A stretch of 64,000 bases of DNA from Glossina fuscipes (lineage: Eukaryota; Arthropoda; Insecta; Diptera; Glossinidae), in assembly GCF_014805625.2 (NCBI RefSeq), contig NW_023998414.1:40304057-40368056 (forward strand). The letters run 5' to 3'. Below are positions 49,063 through 61,564 of the stretch, in pieces. A program made the translations under genes and the position numbers. How positions within the stretch are numbered: the first letter of the stretch is position 1; each line of letters begins with the position of its first letter. A model generated the notes under the pieces. That model was not told the origin of the DNA. It was given only the letters and a program-made list of their open reading frames with translations, and did no database searches.

Positions 49063-49735
49063 TTTTTTTTAAAGAAAGAAATGCCAAGGTAATGCCTCCT
49101 TGCTCAGTTGCTTTCATATCGCCAATGCAATTATAAATATTACTTTGGGATCTTAGCATGCTATAACTGAAACTAACGTAACTAACAACAACGACAACAA
49201 CGACAACAACAACAACAACAATAACAACAACAAAATTAACAACATCAACATTAACAACAACAATTACTAAGCAACACACGAAAACTTGCTTTTCTCGGTA
49301 TTTAATTTAAAACATGACAAGAGTCTGTCTGCTCGTATGTGGGTATTCTTCGAAAGAAATCCATACATATGTAAGCTTTTATAATTATTCTTTGGTTTGA
49401 TGTGTTCGGGGACTGATTTATTGCCTATCTCTTTAGCTGCTGCGTATATATTCAGACGAGATTTACTTTTGTAAATATATATATATATAAACATATATGA
49501 TGCTTTAATTAATATGAAAGGAAGAGATAGATTATGCTCCAGGTCTCGGATGGAAAAGGTTTTGTTTTGTTTATTCAAGCGTTAAACAATTTTGATGAGT
49601 TTCTTCATATCTAAAAATATTTTAAAAACATTTTTCCAAATTATTTTGCTTTTTGCATAATAATAATAAGTTTTCTAAAACAGTAAATCTGTTCTAGTGT
49701 GTAATTGGTTGAAATAGTGGTCCACTTCGAAGCAA
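46000..49735. other. Spacer, a few codon-like patches, simple repeats
   Basis: Minus-strand patches at about 46520-46400 and 46390-46260 read for 35-45 codons in two frames (for example SNKLHLHSLYNIFINAINVS). Otherwise the sequence is A+T-rich: poly(A) at about 48145-48167, poly(T) at about 48232-48249, GCGCGCGCTCGCGCG at about 48732, a poly(A)/poly(T) inverted pair at about 49033-49070, and (CAA)n at 49189-49263. Confidence 0.45.
49185..49265. repeat. (CAA)n-type repeat
   Basis: CAACGACAACAACGACAACA passes into AACAACAACAATAACAACAA. The polyvaline frame on the minus strand is this tract read backwards. Confidence 0.85.
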
Positions 49736-49739
49736 CAAG

Positions 49740-49975
49740 TTTCAACAGCATTCGTCCTTGGACCAAAAAAAAAAACAACGGATCATCAAAGTATCGCAAA
49801 AATTGCGGCCTCTAAGTTGAATGGCTGGGAACAAAACGGACAGACAGGCTTAAATTGATTTAGAAAGTGATTCTATATTGACCGATAGATTTATCTCAAG
49901 TTGTTTTGCGTGTTGCACAAACTTAATATAACCTTGTACCGCGATTGGTGTAGGGCTACAATAAAGTGTTAAAAC
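49740..49975 (-). repeat. Short dispersed repeat copy
   Basis: GGACAGACAGGCTTAAATTG, AGTGATTCTATATTGACCGA, CTCAAGTTGTTTTGCGTGTT, GCACAAACTTAATATAACCTTG and GTGTAGGGCTACA follow the landmark order of the copies at 12.2 and 15.2 kb. Confidence 0.45.
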
Positions 49976-50698
49976 GTGGCACAATTTTTTGAAAAGTTCA
50001 GTTATCTTCCTGGGGAATAGGACTATTCTGGTCAACGTAACCAAGACAAGACAAGTCACACGAATTTTTTTCTTGCGCGTTTCAAATCAAAACTGATATC
50101 GCAACGTAGTCTAATCACTGTCCCTAAAATATCAAAATAACAAAAAAAACATATTGTTTTCTCTTATGACCGGTGGTGTTAGATCTTAACAACCCAACAT
50201 GTCTCTAAGTACAAGAATTCCTACATATTTTTTACAGCAAACGATTCAACGTTTTTAGGTAACATAATAAGTTCCAGCTTACTAAAGTTATTTACTTAAA
50301 AAAAAAAAAAAAAAAAAAAATTCTTTCATTTAAAAATCTTGAAAATATATATACATAATGACTTAATAGACGATACTTTATTAAATATACTAAAATTCAT
50401 AAAGTAATCAAAATTTTCCAAGTAGTGGTTGAATAGTAAAAATTATCATCCGATCTTCAGCGGTATTAAGTGTTAAGTCGTGATAACTGTTTTTATTTTT
50501 TTTAAATTTTTTTTAATTTTCTATTAAATGAACAACGATTCAGGTAAATGGGAAGAAAGATTTCGAACAGAATCTTGAATTCAAACAAAAGAAAGATGAA
50601 AGAAGCTCTTTATTGTTTTTCCCTCTCTTGTACCTTTGGTTCTTTTTTTTTACCTTTTTACTTTGGCACCCTACCATAAATAGACAAACATATATGAT

Positions 50699-50701
<3 letters not shown>

Positions 50702-50740
<39 letters not shown>
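50702..50740. repeat. (GA)n microsatellite
   Basis: About 19 pure GA repeats. Confidence 0.95.
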
Positions 50741-50745
<5 letters not shown>

Positions 50746-50858
50746 GGAAAAAGTATTAAATTACGTTGTGTAACTGATACTTAAGCAAAACATATGATTG
50801 TTTAAGTTCATAAACCTGCCTGTGTGAAATTCTGATTATCGAATACGCACATCGTACG

Positions 50859-50891
<33 letters not shown>

Positions 50892-51065
50892 CTCTTATTT
50901 TGGTTCACCTTAAACAACCTTTAACCACAAATTGTATTGGGAAAGCAGACATAATATCAAGTATGTATGCAAGTTATGTCGGCATTGAATCGAAGTTTTT
51001 TTTTTTTGCCGCATATGAAAATATGTCCACTATAACTGACACGCCGTAGGAATTAATGATTTTTA

Positions 51066-51130
51066 AAGCAACATCATTATTATCATCATCAGTTTCATCG
51101 TCATCGTCATCGTCATCGTCATCATTATTA
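51066..51130. repeat. (TCA/TCG)n trinucleotide tract
   Basis: ATTATTATCATCATCAG passes into six TCATCG-like units (CATCGTCATCGTCATCGTCA), an interrupted compound repeat. Confidence 0.85.
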
Positions 51131-52783
51131 CTTTTCAACATCATCTCGTATCATCATAATCTTAGAAGCAGACAAACCAAATGAACGATACCAGCAACTA
51201 AAGTAGATATATAGACCAGTAGGCATATTGTGGTTGCTTCTCCCCTTTGCATCGAGTTTAAAAAACCAAATCAAGATATTTCCACACTTCAAAAAAAAAA
51301 AAAAAAAATTTATTTAGAAATATAAGTTCGATATACTCTTAGTCCTACGACTTAGTCTTGGGTAGCCGTCACGACGCGTACCATCCATGAGGGCATGAAT
51401 TGCTCTTTTGTCGCCGTTTCTTACACGATTCAAAGACTTTGCGTCCAAGCGAAATATCGTAGGTTATTCGATTTCGCATCTAAGCGAAATATGAAATGAT
51501 CAATAGCAGCTTTCGAGTGTAAACTATAATCGTCAGTTAAGATAATACGGCTCAGTTTTCAAATTTGAAACGAATAAAAGAGTGAATAGGGATTAAAGTC
51601 ACGGTATCAAGTTTTAATTTATTCAACCGTAGCCAGACCTTACGTAGCTGATACCTATTAGCATTCGGGTGAAGTATGGTTGAAAATCATTCACCCTTCC
51701 GCTATTTCCCTATGTTTTTGTCACAATCGTACGTAATTGATATTTGAAAGAGATAGGCTCCAATTGAACCAAAGTATTTCAAAGCCAATAACAAATATCA
51801 TTCGATGAAAGCATCAAAGTCGCTCGATAAAGAAAGACAAGTCAAAAAAATTTCCCATAAACGAGTTTGAACGGCATCAAGGGAGGCTTTCGAAAGAAAA
51901 ATCAAGCGATTGGACTTTGATTACTAAAGCGAAGTCAAGGTACGCTTTCGCAAGAACAATCAATCAAGTTAGTAAATTCGTCGAGATTGTCTTCTTTTCA
52001 TCTCTCATACAGTAATAATATCGCTTGAAAGGGTATCCGCCAGTGCTGGCCCCTTTGTTCAGCCAGTTTAATAGGAATGTGTGATGACTTTCCAAATGAC
52101 TCAATTTCCTTAATCTCTTTGTTAACCATGCACTTATGTCACCTTCTGGTCCGTATATCAAGTTTTTTTTTTCTTTTAGTGTATATCTGTTTCATTACCG
52201 ATACACTTTCAAACATGCTGGCGGTTTTTCATGTTTATGTGTTGTTTTAGTTATTCTTTCTTCGGTTTTTTAATCAGAACATTGGCATTTGTCTTGAAAG
52301 TTTTATTGCTTTTTAATTTATGACTGTATTCCACCGTATAACACTAATTTTGTGTTTGTCTGCCTTTTTCTTTCGGTTGTGATACCTACAATTTTTCTGT
52401 AAACTAACAACAACATGATATTCTGTATTCGAAAACCATATATATATATATCCATATATATATATATATATATATAATATAAGCATTAGTGTATAGAGAC
52501 GCTGAGGAATATGCATACACTTGGATTATCTTTACACTTCGAACAGATTTTTCTGAATTTTTCAAAAAGAGTTTTGTTTTCCTTTTGTGTTCATTGTACA
52601 AAATTATTAACTTGTAACAGTGTGTTTATAGACTTGTCTAAAAATAATTTTTTTTTTAAACTTTTAAATAAAGCAATAACTGTTTCTAGTTAAAAATAAA
52701 AATTTTCAACTTAAACTTGACTTCTTTGTTTGACATTTTGTGAATTTTTATTAAATCAGCTGCAAAATACTCCTTTTCAAATA

Positions 52784-52785
52784 TA

Positions 52786-52832
<47 letters not shown>
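52784..52832. repeat. (TA)n microsatellite
   Basis: Over 20 TA repeats with small interruptions. Confidence 0.9.
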
Positions 52833-52833
<1 letters not shown>

Positions 52834-52915
52834 GCTTAATGCTTTTTATTGCTTCATATGATTTATTTTATTTGTTGTTTATTGTTATGTTGAAATATTT
52901 CACCTAAAGTTAAGT

Positions 52916-52916
<1 letters not shown>

Positions 52917-52957
<41 letters not shown>
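52917..52957. repeat. (CA)n microsatellite
   Basis: About 20 CA repeats. Confidence 0.95.
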
Positions 52958-52959
<2 letters not shown>

Positions 52960-54469
52960 ATGCATAGCCATTCATATAATATTAAAACATGATTTATGTA
53001 AAGCCGTGTTCTATGTGTTTATGTGCGTGAAATTAAAGAATTTAATTACAAAGCATTACAACGAAAACATAGATCAAATTCAGGTTAAATTAAAGATTAC
53101 TTTTAAATAACTATTTTGCTCTTTTCATTATAAATAGCTGGTAATTCGGTTTCGCTTCACTCCCATACCCAGTACGATGTGGAATATAGCGCAGTAATGA
53201 GGTTCGAGAATCGAGTTTCCCCAGTAATTACATCCGTATTGTGAAAAACAGTGAAGAAGAGATGTTAACAAGCGGTTAAAGCAAAATGCACTAATACTAA
53301 TAGAAAGTAATGATTGGCATATATGTTTTTTTTTTGTTTTTGATGTTCCTACATACTATGTAAAATTTGGTTTGCAATAATTTGATGTGGGCGAAGATAA
53401 ATTCATTTCCATTCAACTGGACAAGAAGATAATTAGCTGAAAAAGTTATGAGCGAAACAATCGGCACTTAACCCCCAGTTTATCAGATCTATCAACTCTA
53501 AAATAGCTACAAATGCGTACAGAATATTTTTGCTGAAGAGCTCGAAAATTTGAAAATCCATAACAAAACTACAGAGGTACAACATATTATTCAATAAGTT
53601 CGTAGGATTGGATACGGTTGTAGAATAACTAATTGCATAATTCGATCGCATTTCGACCATCAGAAGCTACTTTTGTTTTGTCATTGTATTTAGTCGGTAA
53701 TGTGGAGGCTTTGGAGGCTACAAAGGGGGCTTGGCATTGAAAGCACAGACATTTTGGCGTACAATTAAAAGAAGAAACCGCGAGCAAGTAATTAACTTTT
53801 TTGATAAGGAATCTGTAGGAAGCAGAACTAGGGAATTTCTTTGACAAGTTTTCTCGCCTGAGATAACTAAAACTTCTCACTCTTAGGATAAATTTTGCCA
53901 AAATGACCTATCCAGGACGATGTAAAACTGAAAATTAACTCCAGTCATTCTCGAAGCGACTGCAAGGCGATATAATAGAAAAAGTCGTTTATTTTAGCAA
54001 TAGATTCCATTTCCGACCTAGACTTAAGGTAAATTTTCGCTAGGTTTCATTAAAAGTTACTACCCCGAGCCAATGTCGCCTACGGGAAGCCTCTCTTACT
54101 CACAATTCGAACAATATAGAGAAAAGTGAGTAATCCAGAGTTTCCAGTTCGTTCTTAGAAAGCAGCCGCCATAAAAGCAGCAGCAAGGATTGCTTATAAA
54201 ACCCATTTCTATATCCATTAAAAAGATAGGGCAGTCAGCAACGACCAGCAGGTTTTATACACGAAATTAAAGTATGCAAAAGCATTCATGAAAATCGTCG
54301 TCTAAAACTTCTTTTTATATTTCTAGGACAAAAAAAAAAAAGAGAAAAGAAAAGCACAACGAGTCGACATTTAGTGGAAATACTTTCATATACTAATTGC
54401 AGAAGTATCAGTTACAGAACGCAAGAACGATATCATCAGGTACACTTTACTGCGAGAAATGTAAAAGAG

Positions 54470-54600
54470 TGTGGGGTAAAGCACGCAATGATTAAACATC
54501 AATCGGAAATCGGCCTTGGCTGTAGCTATAGCGAGTATTTAGTCTATGTCACAAAGGCATAAGACATCCACTAGGCTGTGACCATCGCCTGTCTATCTTA
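54470..54600 (+). repeat. Diverged SINE-like copy
   Basis: TGGCTGTAGCTATAGCGAGT, TAGTCTATGTCACAAAGGCA and TAAGACATCCACTAGG align in order with GTAGCTATAGTGAGCGCT (11.18 kb) and the core CAGTCGGTAAAGGCATAACACTTACC inferred from other copies. Confidence 0.4.
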
Positions 54601-54609
54601 CACGAACAG

Positions 54610-55256
54610 GGAACCATCACTTAAGTGGTTGGTAAGTTTTTTTTTGTTTTTTTTGTTTTTGTTTTTCTCAAAACTGCAAACGATACAAGGGCATAAATAT
54701 GCTCGCCGTTTGACAGGTAGAAAAATTCCGCCGCCAACGCTTTGTTTTTAACATTTTAAGTTTTCCCCCCTTTATAAGGTAAATTTGAAGTAAAAACAGC
54801 AATCAATAAATAATTAAATATCTCCGCTGCCGGAGTTTCGAATTTAAAACAAGAAAATCTCTGACATAAAAAGCATTTTTTTGTTTTTATTGTTGTTTTT
54901 GTATTTGTTTTCGTTCCTTTTAATTTTCATATATATTGTCATGTAAATTTTTGTACTTTTCCGAAAGGATTTAATAAGACCCAGCTTTTGCAGATATATA
55001 AGTGAGTAAGCACATAATCGTTCGTAGTCATGTATCTATCTACGAGTATATATGTATGACCGACCGTATGGGTATATGGATTCAAACAAATATTGTATGC
55101 CTTTTGATTGTAGTCTTGTGGCGACATTTGTTTATGTTTCCGTAATGCAGTAAATGGTATTATCAGCTACTGCTGCCGCTGCAGTAGCTGCTCTTGCAGC
55201 AGAATTTACCATAGGTTTTTATGCACGCTTGCATATGTATGCAGATTTTCCTTTTC

Positions 55257-55287
<31 letters not shown>

Positions 55288-56620
55288 CATGCTATTATGG
55301 CAAAGAGAGCTGCTGTTATTCTTTGTCTACCCACTGAGCATTAAATTCATACAAATATATGTACAAGTATGCATATGTATTTTTATTTTTATTTTTTTTT
55401 TTTTTTTTGTATCTACAATCTGCCTGTCTGTCCGTATATCTGTTTGTTTGGATGCTTGCATTAACTACGTGTGTAAGCATAGAGTTTGCCGTCCGCATAA
55501 GGCAAAACTAATGTTATCTCTGGTGTAATACGCCTTAAAGCCTACACACAAATGTATGTTTGTATGGAAAACATAAATTCAGTAAAATATGGAACAGGTT
55601 AAAAAGATTTTTTTTTCTTCTTGCGCGTGCAATATTTGTTTTTTCCTTTTTTGCTCACATTCGGATTTAAAGTAAATGAATGGTTTTTATACCCACCACT
55701 GAAAATTTTATTAACTTTGCCATTTCTTAGGCGAAATCTTGAAAACACATGATATCGATAAACTCTTTACGCAATTTTATTGCCATATTGAGTGCACAAA
55801 ATTTTAAATTAAGCAGCAGGACGAAAGGACGTTGGGTAATATCCCCTTTTATGAAAATGCAAATGAAAGCTCGCTAAAGAGTTGGAAAATGATGTGTACT
55901 TTTGCGCGCAATTAGCTGATATTATATTCACAAATGCACTGCACTCGCCCAGTTAATCGCCTACGATAGTCAAAAGACTTGAAATCGATAGTTTAGACCG
56001 TATGAAGCTTTTAGAGAAATTTAAAACATTTACATTTATTTCATTCATCCATTTATTCCCGTTTCCTAACTAATATTATACTAAGTCACTTACTCTACTC
56101 TATACTGAATACTGAAATTCCTCATAGACACTTGTTTGTTTATCCGATACATTCAGCCGTTTTAAATTATTTCAACTATTTTTAAATAATTAGTAAATAA
56201 ATGCACGCGTTTGGCTTTCGACGTAGAATACTGCAATCAACGAACATATATATGTAGTATATCAACTCTGTACGTTAGCTACCACAACCTGCATAAATGC
56301 AGGCTAAGAAGGCTTATAAAATGTATCTTTGTTTATTCGACTGTTCGCTAAGTTGAATAGGAGTAAAATTCGCGAAACTTGAGATGCAAAGGATGCGAAA
56401 TTGCAATAATTTTGATATCAAAGTCTTTTGAGTCAAAATACAGTTTGCTAGCGGGTTTCTTCTAGTCAGTCACACTTGGCGTTTGTTATGCGCTAACGTT
56501 AAGACGAAAGTAATTTACTTATTTTTTTTTTTTTTTTGTCTTTTCTATATACCCTACACAACTTGTGATGCAAGTAAACGTTTGTCCTATTGTTTTTGAA
56601 GTTTCTACTGGTGTGTAAAC
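54610..56620. other. Spacer without recognisable gene
   Basis: Poly(T) runs at about 55258-55284 and 55390-55407, and short pyrimidine tracts. A TACCCACCACTGAAAA repeat start lies at about 55690. The 124-codon frame at 55154-55528 is driven by poly(T) (phenylalanine runs) and shows no domain. Confidence 0.5.
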
Positions 56621-56628
56621 CAAATTTA

Positions 56629-57445
56629 GGATGTGAAGATAAATTCGAAATTAACCAGTGGAGACACCTACCATTTCTATTAGCATACCTCTGTTAACGA
56701 CTTAACAGAGCTCACGTTAAATAATTACAATTGAGATATAGTTGGTTTGAAAGCCTGGGCCATTGTACTACAGTATTGCGTATTTTGTACTACTTTATAC
56801 TACACTGCAGTATAGGGTATTTCGTAGTAGAATAGATTGTACTACAGTATAGCTTTTTTCGTGCTAAAATATATTGTACTACAATATAGTTTTTTTGTCC
56901 TAGAATATAGTGCGTTATGCTAGAGTATACTACACTAGTACTGTACTTTAGTATACTAGTACTATACCATACTATACTCACATCCATTTTTCGCTAACAT
57001 ATCAAATTTCAAAAGATCGTTCAAAATAGTTCCCGAAAGAAAAGTTTGAATTTTTTTGCTCATTGGACAGGCGTTTTTATATAGATTCACATGATCTAGG
57101 TGAATATAGGCGACATTTTCTAGTTTGGCCGCACTAGACTGTCAAATTTGGGTGTTCTTCCATATTCATGTTTCGCTAAAATAGCAAATTTCAAATAACG
57201 TTAAAAATAATTCCCATAAGCAGAATTTGAATTTGTTTAGCTTGTTTGAAAGTTAGTTTTATATGGATTCATGAAATGTCCACAAAAATATTTTCTTTTT
57301 TTTAATATGGACGGACTAGGCTTTCAAGCCAACTATATCTCAATTGTAATTATTTAACATGAGCTCTGTTAAGTCGTTAACAGAGGTATGTTAATAGAAA
57401 TGGTAGGTGTCTCTACTAGTTAAATTCGAATTTATCTTCACACCC
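56629..57445. mobile_element. Non-autonomous DNA transposon with 128-bp terminal inverted repeats
   Basis: The left end (56629-56756) starts GGATGTGAAGATAAATTCGA. The right end read on the minus strand (57445-57318) starts GGGTGTGAAGATAAATTCGA. The two arms are colinear over 128 bp with about seven mismatches (about 94-95% identity) and no gaps. TTA flanks both ends (56626-56628 and 57446-57448); a 3-bp TTA duplication and GG start fit PIF/Harbinger-type elements, although three bases could match by chance. The interior has no transposase. It carries a degenerate tandem array of about 36 bp (56765-56975, TTGTACTACAGTATAG-like units). It also carries a direct duplication of about 180 bp (starting 56981 and 57161) sharing TTTCGCTAA, AAATTTCAAA, TATGGATTCA/TATAGATTCA and a TTTGGCCGCACTAG/ATATGGACGGACTAG end. 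The arms can fold into a long hairpin. The element was probably mobilised in trans. Confidence 0.88.
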
Positions 57446-57449
57446 TTAA

Positions 57450-60400
57450 TCAAATTATACTTTTCATCGCTAGCGTGTCCACACGCGTGGAATAACATAG
57501 AGGACTTGAAGTAGAGACGCTTTTCTTATTATTACATTAATGGATTCGCATTCGATTTTTTGAAAGGATTTATGATCAACTTTGCACACTGACCCGTTTC
57601 GATGCAAGCATGTCTGTTCATCTAATATTTGTCCATGAGTACCTGTGTTCGTGTGTATATTTGACATTTCTTGGCCCATTTTTATAAGTTTTTCATAATT
57701 TCTGACGAAAACGTGTGAAGAATAATCAGATCTTCGACAAGAAGATTAGTTTGGCTATATTTCGACGATATCGGCTTGGGTTTTCACTACCCTCCCACAA
57801 AAGGCTTCTCACGAAATATATATATTTACAACGACACAAGGTTCAACCTTCAACTTTTTATGACGCAAATCAATGAAGAATTCTATTAAGCGAAATGACG
57901 TAAGATATTTAGTTCGATCTCTGCATGCTTACAATATTTTTACTCGATTAAAATCATGGTATGATCGGGTCAGCCATAGGCTTCGAGGCTTATGCGAATA
58001 AAGCGCTTATCTACTAAACAGGAGATCATCAAGCTCAAATGTTGTTGGTTACCTTCTGAGGATCTAAGGATTAATTTACTTTCCTGGGTTCTTACAGACG
58101 GCAATTTTCTTGAGTATGGAAATGGACTTCAAATTTTGGCGAAAGTCTGTTTGTATTGCGTGAAGAACAAATGTCCAGCTAGACGGACACACACTAAAAG
58201 CATTAAGGTTGTAAGATGGATAGGGATAAAGCAGGTAAGCGGAAGAGGCATCTCCACGACCATTTATAGGCGGGGAGCAATTACTGCAATGATACCTACA
58301 GAAGAGAACGAAAGAATTCAATTTCTTTTAGTTATTTTTCTTTCATTTTTTTAAGTCAAAGCAAGATTTAGTTATTAAAGGGAAAAATTTTAATAAGAAA
58401 AACTCTTTCTATGCTTTGCCAATGAACACCGGTCACAAGAATATAGACCTGCATATTCTCGACTTGTAGCAATGAGAAGAATAACCGTAATATAATTTTC
58501 TGAAATAGTCCGGAACACTGTAAGTCTCGATATGGGTTTGAAGGTTTTGATTATATATAGGATACCGACCTCCACCAAAATAGACCGCAAAAGCGATGTG
58601 TTCATGTGTTGATATTGTTTTCTGGACCTGATTTGAGACTGAACTAAGACTGTTGCAATTATATCGAGCCCAGTATTTTTGGTCAACACTACAGGAAGCA
58701 AGCAATAGTCTTCGTGAATGCTCTCAAGTGGAATCATATGACCGTCTGCTCTGCCCATCCCGACTATTACCTATAAGACAATCTACACAGAATATATCAC
58801 TAGCCTTTTGGCAGCTATAAATGAGACGTGCTTATGATCGTGACTGGCCTTAAGAGTATATTCTGATGTTCTCGTGATCGGTCACTTGTTAACGTTATTT
58901 TGATATTGCAACAATTTTGGTATCTCGAAGGCACACTCATACAAAATGTCTTGGAATATCAGGTTTCATTATGGGCGCAGGGATCTTAAGTTCTGGAAAG
59001 CCCTGGTGTTTTGCAGATGACACTATTCAAAGTGCCCTATATAGCTAGACTCGATATTGCGTTCATCAAATAAATCGAAGCCATTCACGCCATTGAAATT
59101 ATTCAGTGATAAAAATTTCTAACAATAATTCCGATTAATTTTTTCTCTTCCCTTTCTTTTCACTCATATTTTACAGGCCACCAAATAAAATTTCAAGATG
59201 TTTATGTTCGTACATCTGCTGTGTGCAGTAACAACTTGTCACTTAATTTTTTGTGTTTTCTTTTTTCTTTTCGTCGCTTGTTTCCCAAATTCGTTTTTGG
59301 TTTTTTCGAGTTTTCTTGTAAAACCATATGCATTTCATTTGTTTTACAAAAATAAGAAAAAATGTGGAAAGAAAAAAAAAAATTCTACATTTTCCATTTT
59401 TTTTTTTTTTTTTTTGTTCATCTCTTTACAACATACACTTAAAGTACTATTGAATTGTTTTTCGTGGAACAGTTGCATCATAAAAAGAAGAAAAGGAGAA
59501 AATTTAGAGAAAAGCAATATTTTTCAACAAATTTTTATGACTCTGTTAATAGTACTCGTTGATAAATCTGTGTCTGTGGCGATAACAAACAACAACAAAA
59601 CTTTTCATTATTTTCTCATTTTATTAAGTGTTAACTGTTGGCGGAGAATATTTAATAATATTTTTTTTGGTTTTTTTTTTCACGGAATATTTTCTTGCAC
59701 ATACACACATATAGTCAAAGCCAACTACCAGCGAAATCAACTTTAGTAGTCTTAAGGGAATTTCTTCTCTTTCTGCGTTTTCTTCTTCTCTGCTTTTGTG
59801 TAAAGACAAACACTTGAATTAATATTTAACAAAAAAAAAAAAGAAAAAAAAAAGCACTTTTTTATTTTAGATTTTAATTAAATCTCCCGGGATTTTATAT
59901 AAAGAAAAAAACAAAACTTTAATAAAAAGCTGCTGTCCATCTAGACAAGGTTGTGATAAGAAAACTTTTAATACACCTTGTTTTTATCATTCATCTTCCT
60001 TCCTTTTTTTTTACTTGTTGATATATATATATACTTTATGCACTTATCACTAGCGCGGCTGTTTTAATAGAGATTAACTTTTTTAATTAATAACATTTTC
60101 GTCTTATACAATCATCTTAGACGTATTGAAGCAACACGAAGAGCCTCGTACTTTCGATAGACAAACCATAGCATCTTAGTCTCACGTGCATGGGTCCTTA
60201 AGCGAGCGATCTTATGGAAGAAACCATAATGAGCAATCGCAAATCTTTACGGATATCAACAGCTTTTTATCTTATTATCTAGGCGAGGCGGTCAGAGCGC
60301 TTAAGATTGTTGACTTGTTTTCATTACTTCCTAGACGAACGTTTGCAGTCATATCAATATCAATATGTCTTCTCGGTCGCAACATTTTCGCAATTTGCAA

Positions 60401-60460
60401 CGGCGTCCAAATAAGTTAGGCTATCCTTTTGACGAACGTCGCCAAATACGCAAAGTGACC
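57450..60460. other. Spacer with unassigned open frames
   Basis: Plus-strand 57992-58354 (120 codons) and overlapping minus-strand frames at 58433-58758 (90-122 codons) have mixed composition but no recognised family, and frames overlap on both strands. A long pyrimidine tract with TTTTACAG at about 59139-59176 is a good splice-acceptor match, but only low-complexity sequence follows. Confidence 0.4.
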
Positions 60461-60469
60461 TAAATGGCA

Positions 60470-61560
60470 CCACTGGGAGGAAATACCCTTCCCACTTCAG
60501 CATAATTAGAACGAAGGGGGCTTCCCAGCTTATTCGGAAATTTTCTATTAGCGGCCAACTTAACGATAGCGGAAACGCTAACGTTCTTTGGAGGCTACGA
60601 TGATGCACGTCCATGAGTCGACGGATGATATTAACGCGAAGGCGGAGGCAAAGTACCGCACCCTATCTTAAATGTTGGTCTTGTACAGGCTGGGTAAGTG
60701 CTCTAGATAACGACATTCATCGAACATTGACTTGACTTTTTGCCACACAAAGTAACGAGATTTTCGTTCAGCTCAGAAAACTCATGCCTTGTCTCCGTGA
60801 ATAGCTCAAAAAAGTCAATATCGTGCTTCCTACAGTAAAGACATGGCCAACGTCACGCTTTCGAAGGACCAAGGACGGCATCTGCAGCACGGCCATTGAT
60901 ACCTCCACCCTTATCATGACAAAAGAGTTCGCAAAACCAACAGGTAATGTGCTGTTCAGATTCACGTCCCCTTTTTTTTCGACATAATGTAAAAAAACAC
61001 TCCATGTCAAAAACTAATAGACAAGCGATTGGAGGAAGAAGAGAGAAAGATTATGACAAAAATGATCGCTAAAATTAGGCGTAAACTTCGCACCACCAAA
61101 GGCACAGTGAATAAGGAGCAAGCCAAAAGAAAAAACTGTAAACACGCAAAACCAAAAAAACAAAAAACGATTTATTGCGGAGACATCAAGTGCTGATCGC
61201 GAAAACCAAAACGGATGTCACGACAAAAACATCAATATAATTCAATTAATTTAAACACTTATACTTTATAATTAATTATTCTTTAAGTACGCGTATTAAG
61301 CTGTAAAGCAATAAGATAAGAAACAGTGGGACTACAACGCGTGCGCAGCGTTGCCAAACTTGATGACGATGATGCAGTTTTCATCAGACTGCTGGGCACG
61401 GAACTTCGTGGCGAAACTCCCGGAGGGGAGCTAACAAATATGTGCAAGATAGGAGCCGACGTTTACCAGGCAGCAAAAAAACGCCTCTGCCCCTTTTTCT
61501 TTTTTAGTATCTCAGGAGTAGTGGGGGCCCGCTCTCTCAATAGAGGCTGTTCTACTCCTT
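60470..61560 (+). pseudogene. G+C-elevated, codon-like but broken stretch of unknown origin
   Basis: Several plus-strand patches read like former coding sequence. LFGNFLLAANLTIAETLTFF is at about 60522-60581. NEIFVQLRKLMPCLRE is at about 60755-60802; after one TAG, LKKVNIVLPTVKTWPTSRFR, then STAIDTSTLIMTKEFAKPTG, continue to TAA near 60988. A very charged patch with RLEEEERKIMTKMIAKIRRK and RTTKGTVNKEQAKRKN lies at about 61023-61195. SVAKLDDDDAVFIRLLGTEL and RGETPGGELTNMCKIGADVY are at 61344-61470. The patches lie in different frames with stops between them. I do not recognise the family. A decayed transposon or other inserted gene is the best guess, because base composition departs from the flanks. 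Confidence 0.3.
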
Positions 61561-61564
61561 AAGC

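Larger units (their letters stand above)
49980..54465. other. Spacer with simple repeats, no gene recognised
   Basis: Contents: poly(A) at about 50299-50320, (GA)n at 50702-50740, (TA)n at 50861-50887, a TCATCG-type repeat at about 51090-51130, near-repeats of GCGTCCAAGCGAAATAT at 51440 and 51478, (TA)n at 52784-52832 and (CA)n at 52917-52957. Minus-strand open frames at 51964-52161 and 53629-53901 show balanced composition but no recognised domain. Confidence 0.5.

Noticed and set aside
57992..58354. 120-codon plus-strand frame opposite an 81-codon minus-strand frame
   Set aside because: Both strands are open, neither gives a recognised family, and there is no splice or start support.
58960..59055. 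CFADDT motif on the plus strand, like the reverse-transcriptase FADD box
   Set aside because: The surrounding residues do not match any reverse-transcriptase block and the frame ends within nine codons. A five-residue match is expected by chance.
59198..59746. Longest open frame in the window (182 codons, plus), just after a good acceptor-like pyrimidine tract at 59139-59176
   Set aside because: It consists largely of poly(T)- and poly(A)-driven phenylalanine and lysine runs, with no domain, no donor and no balanced codon use.
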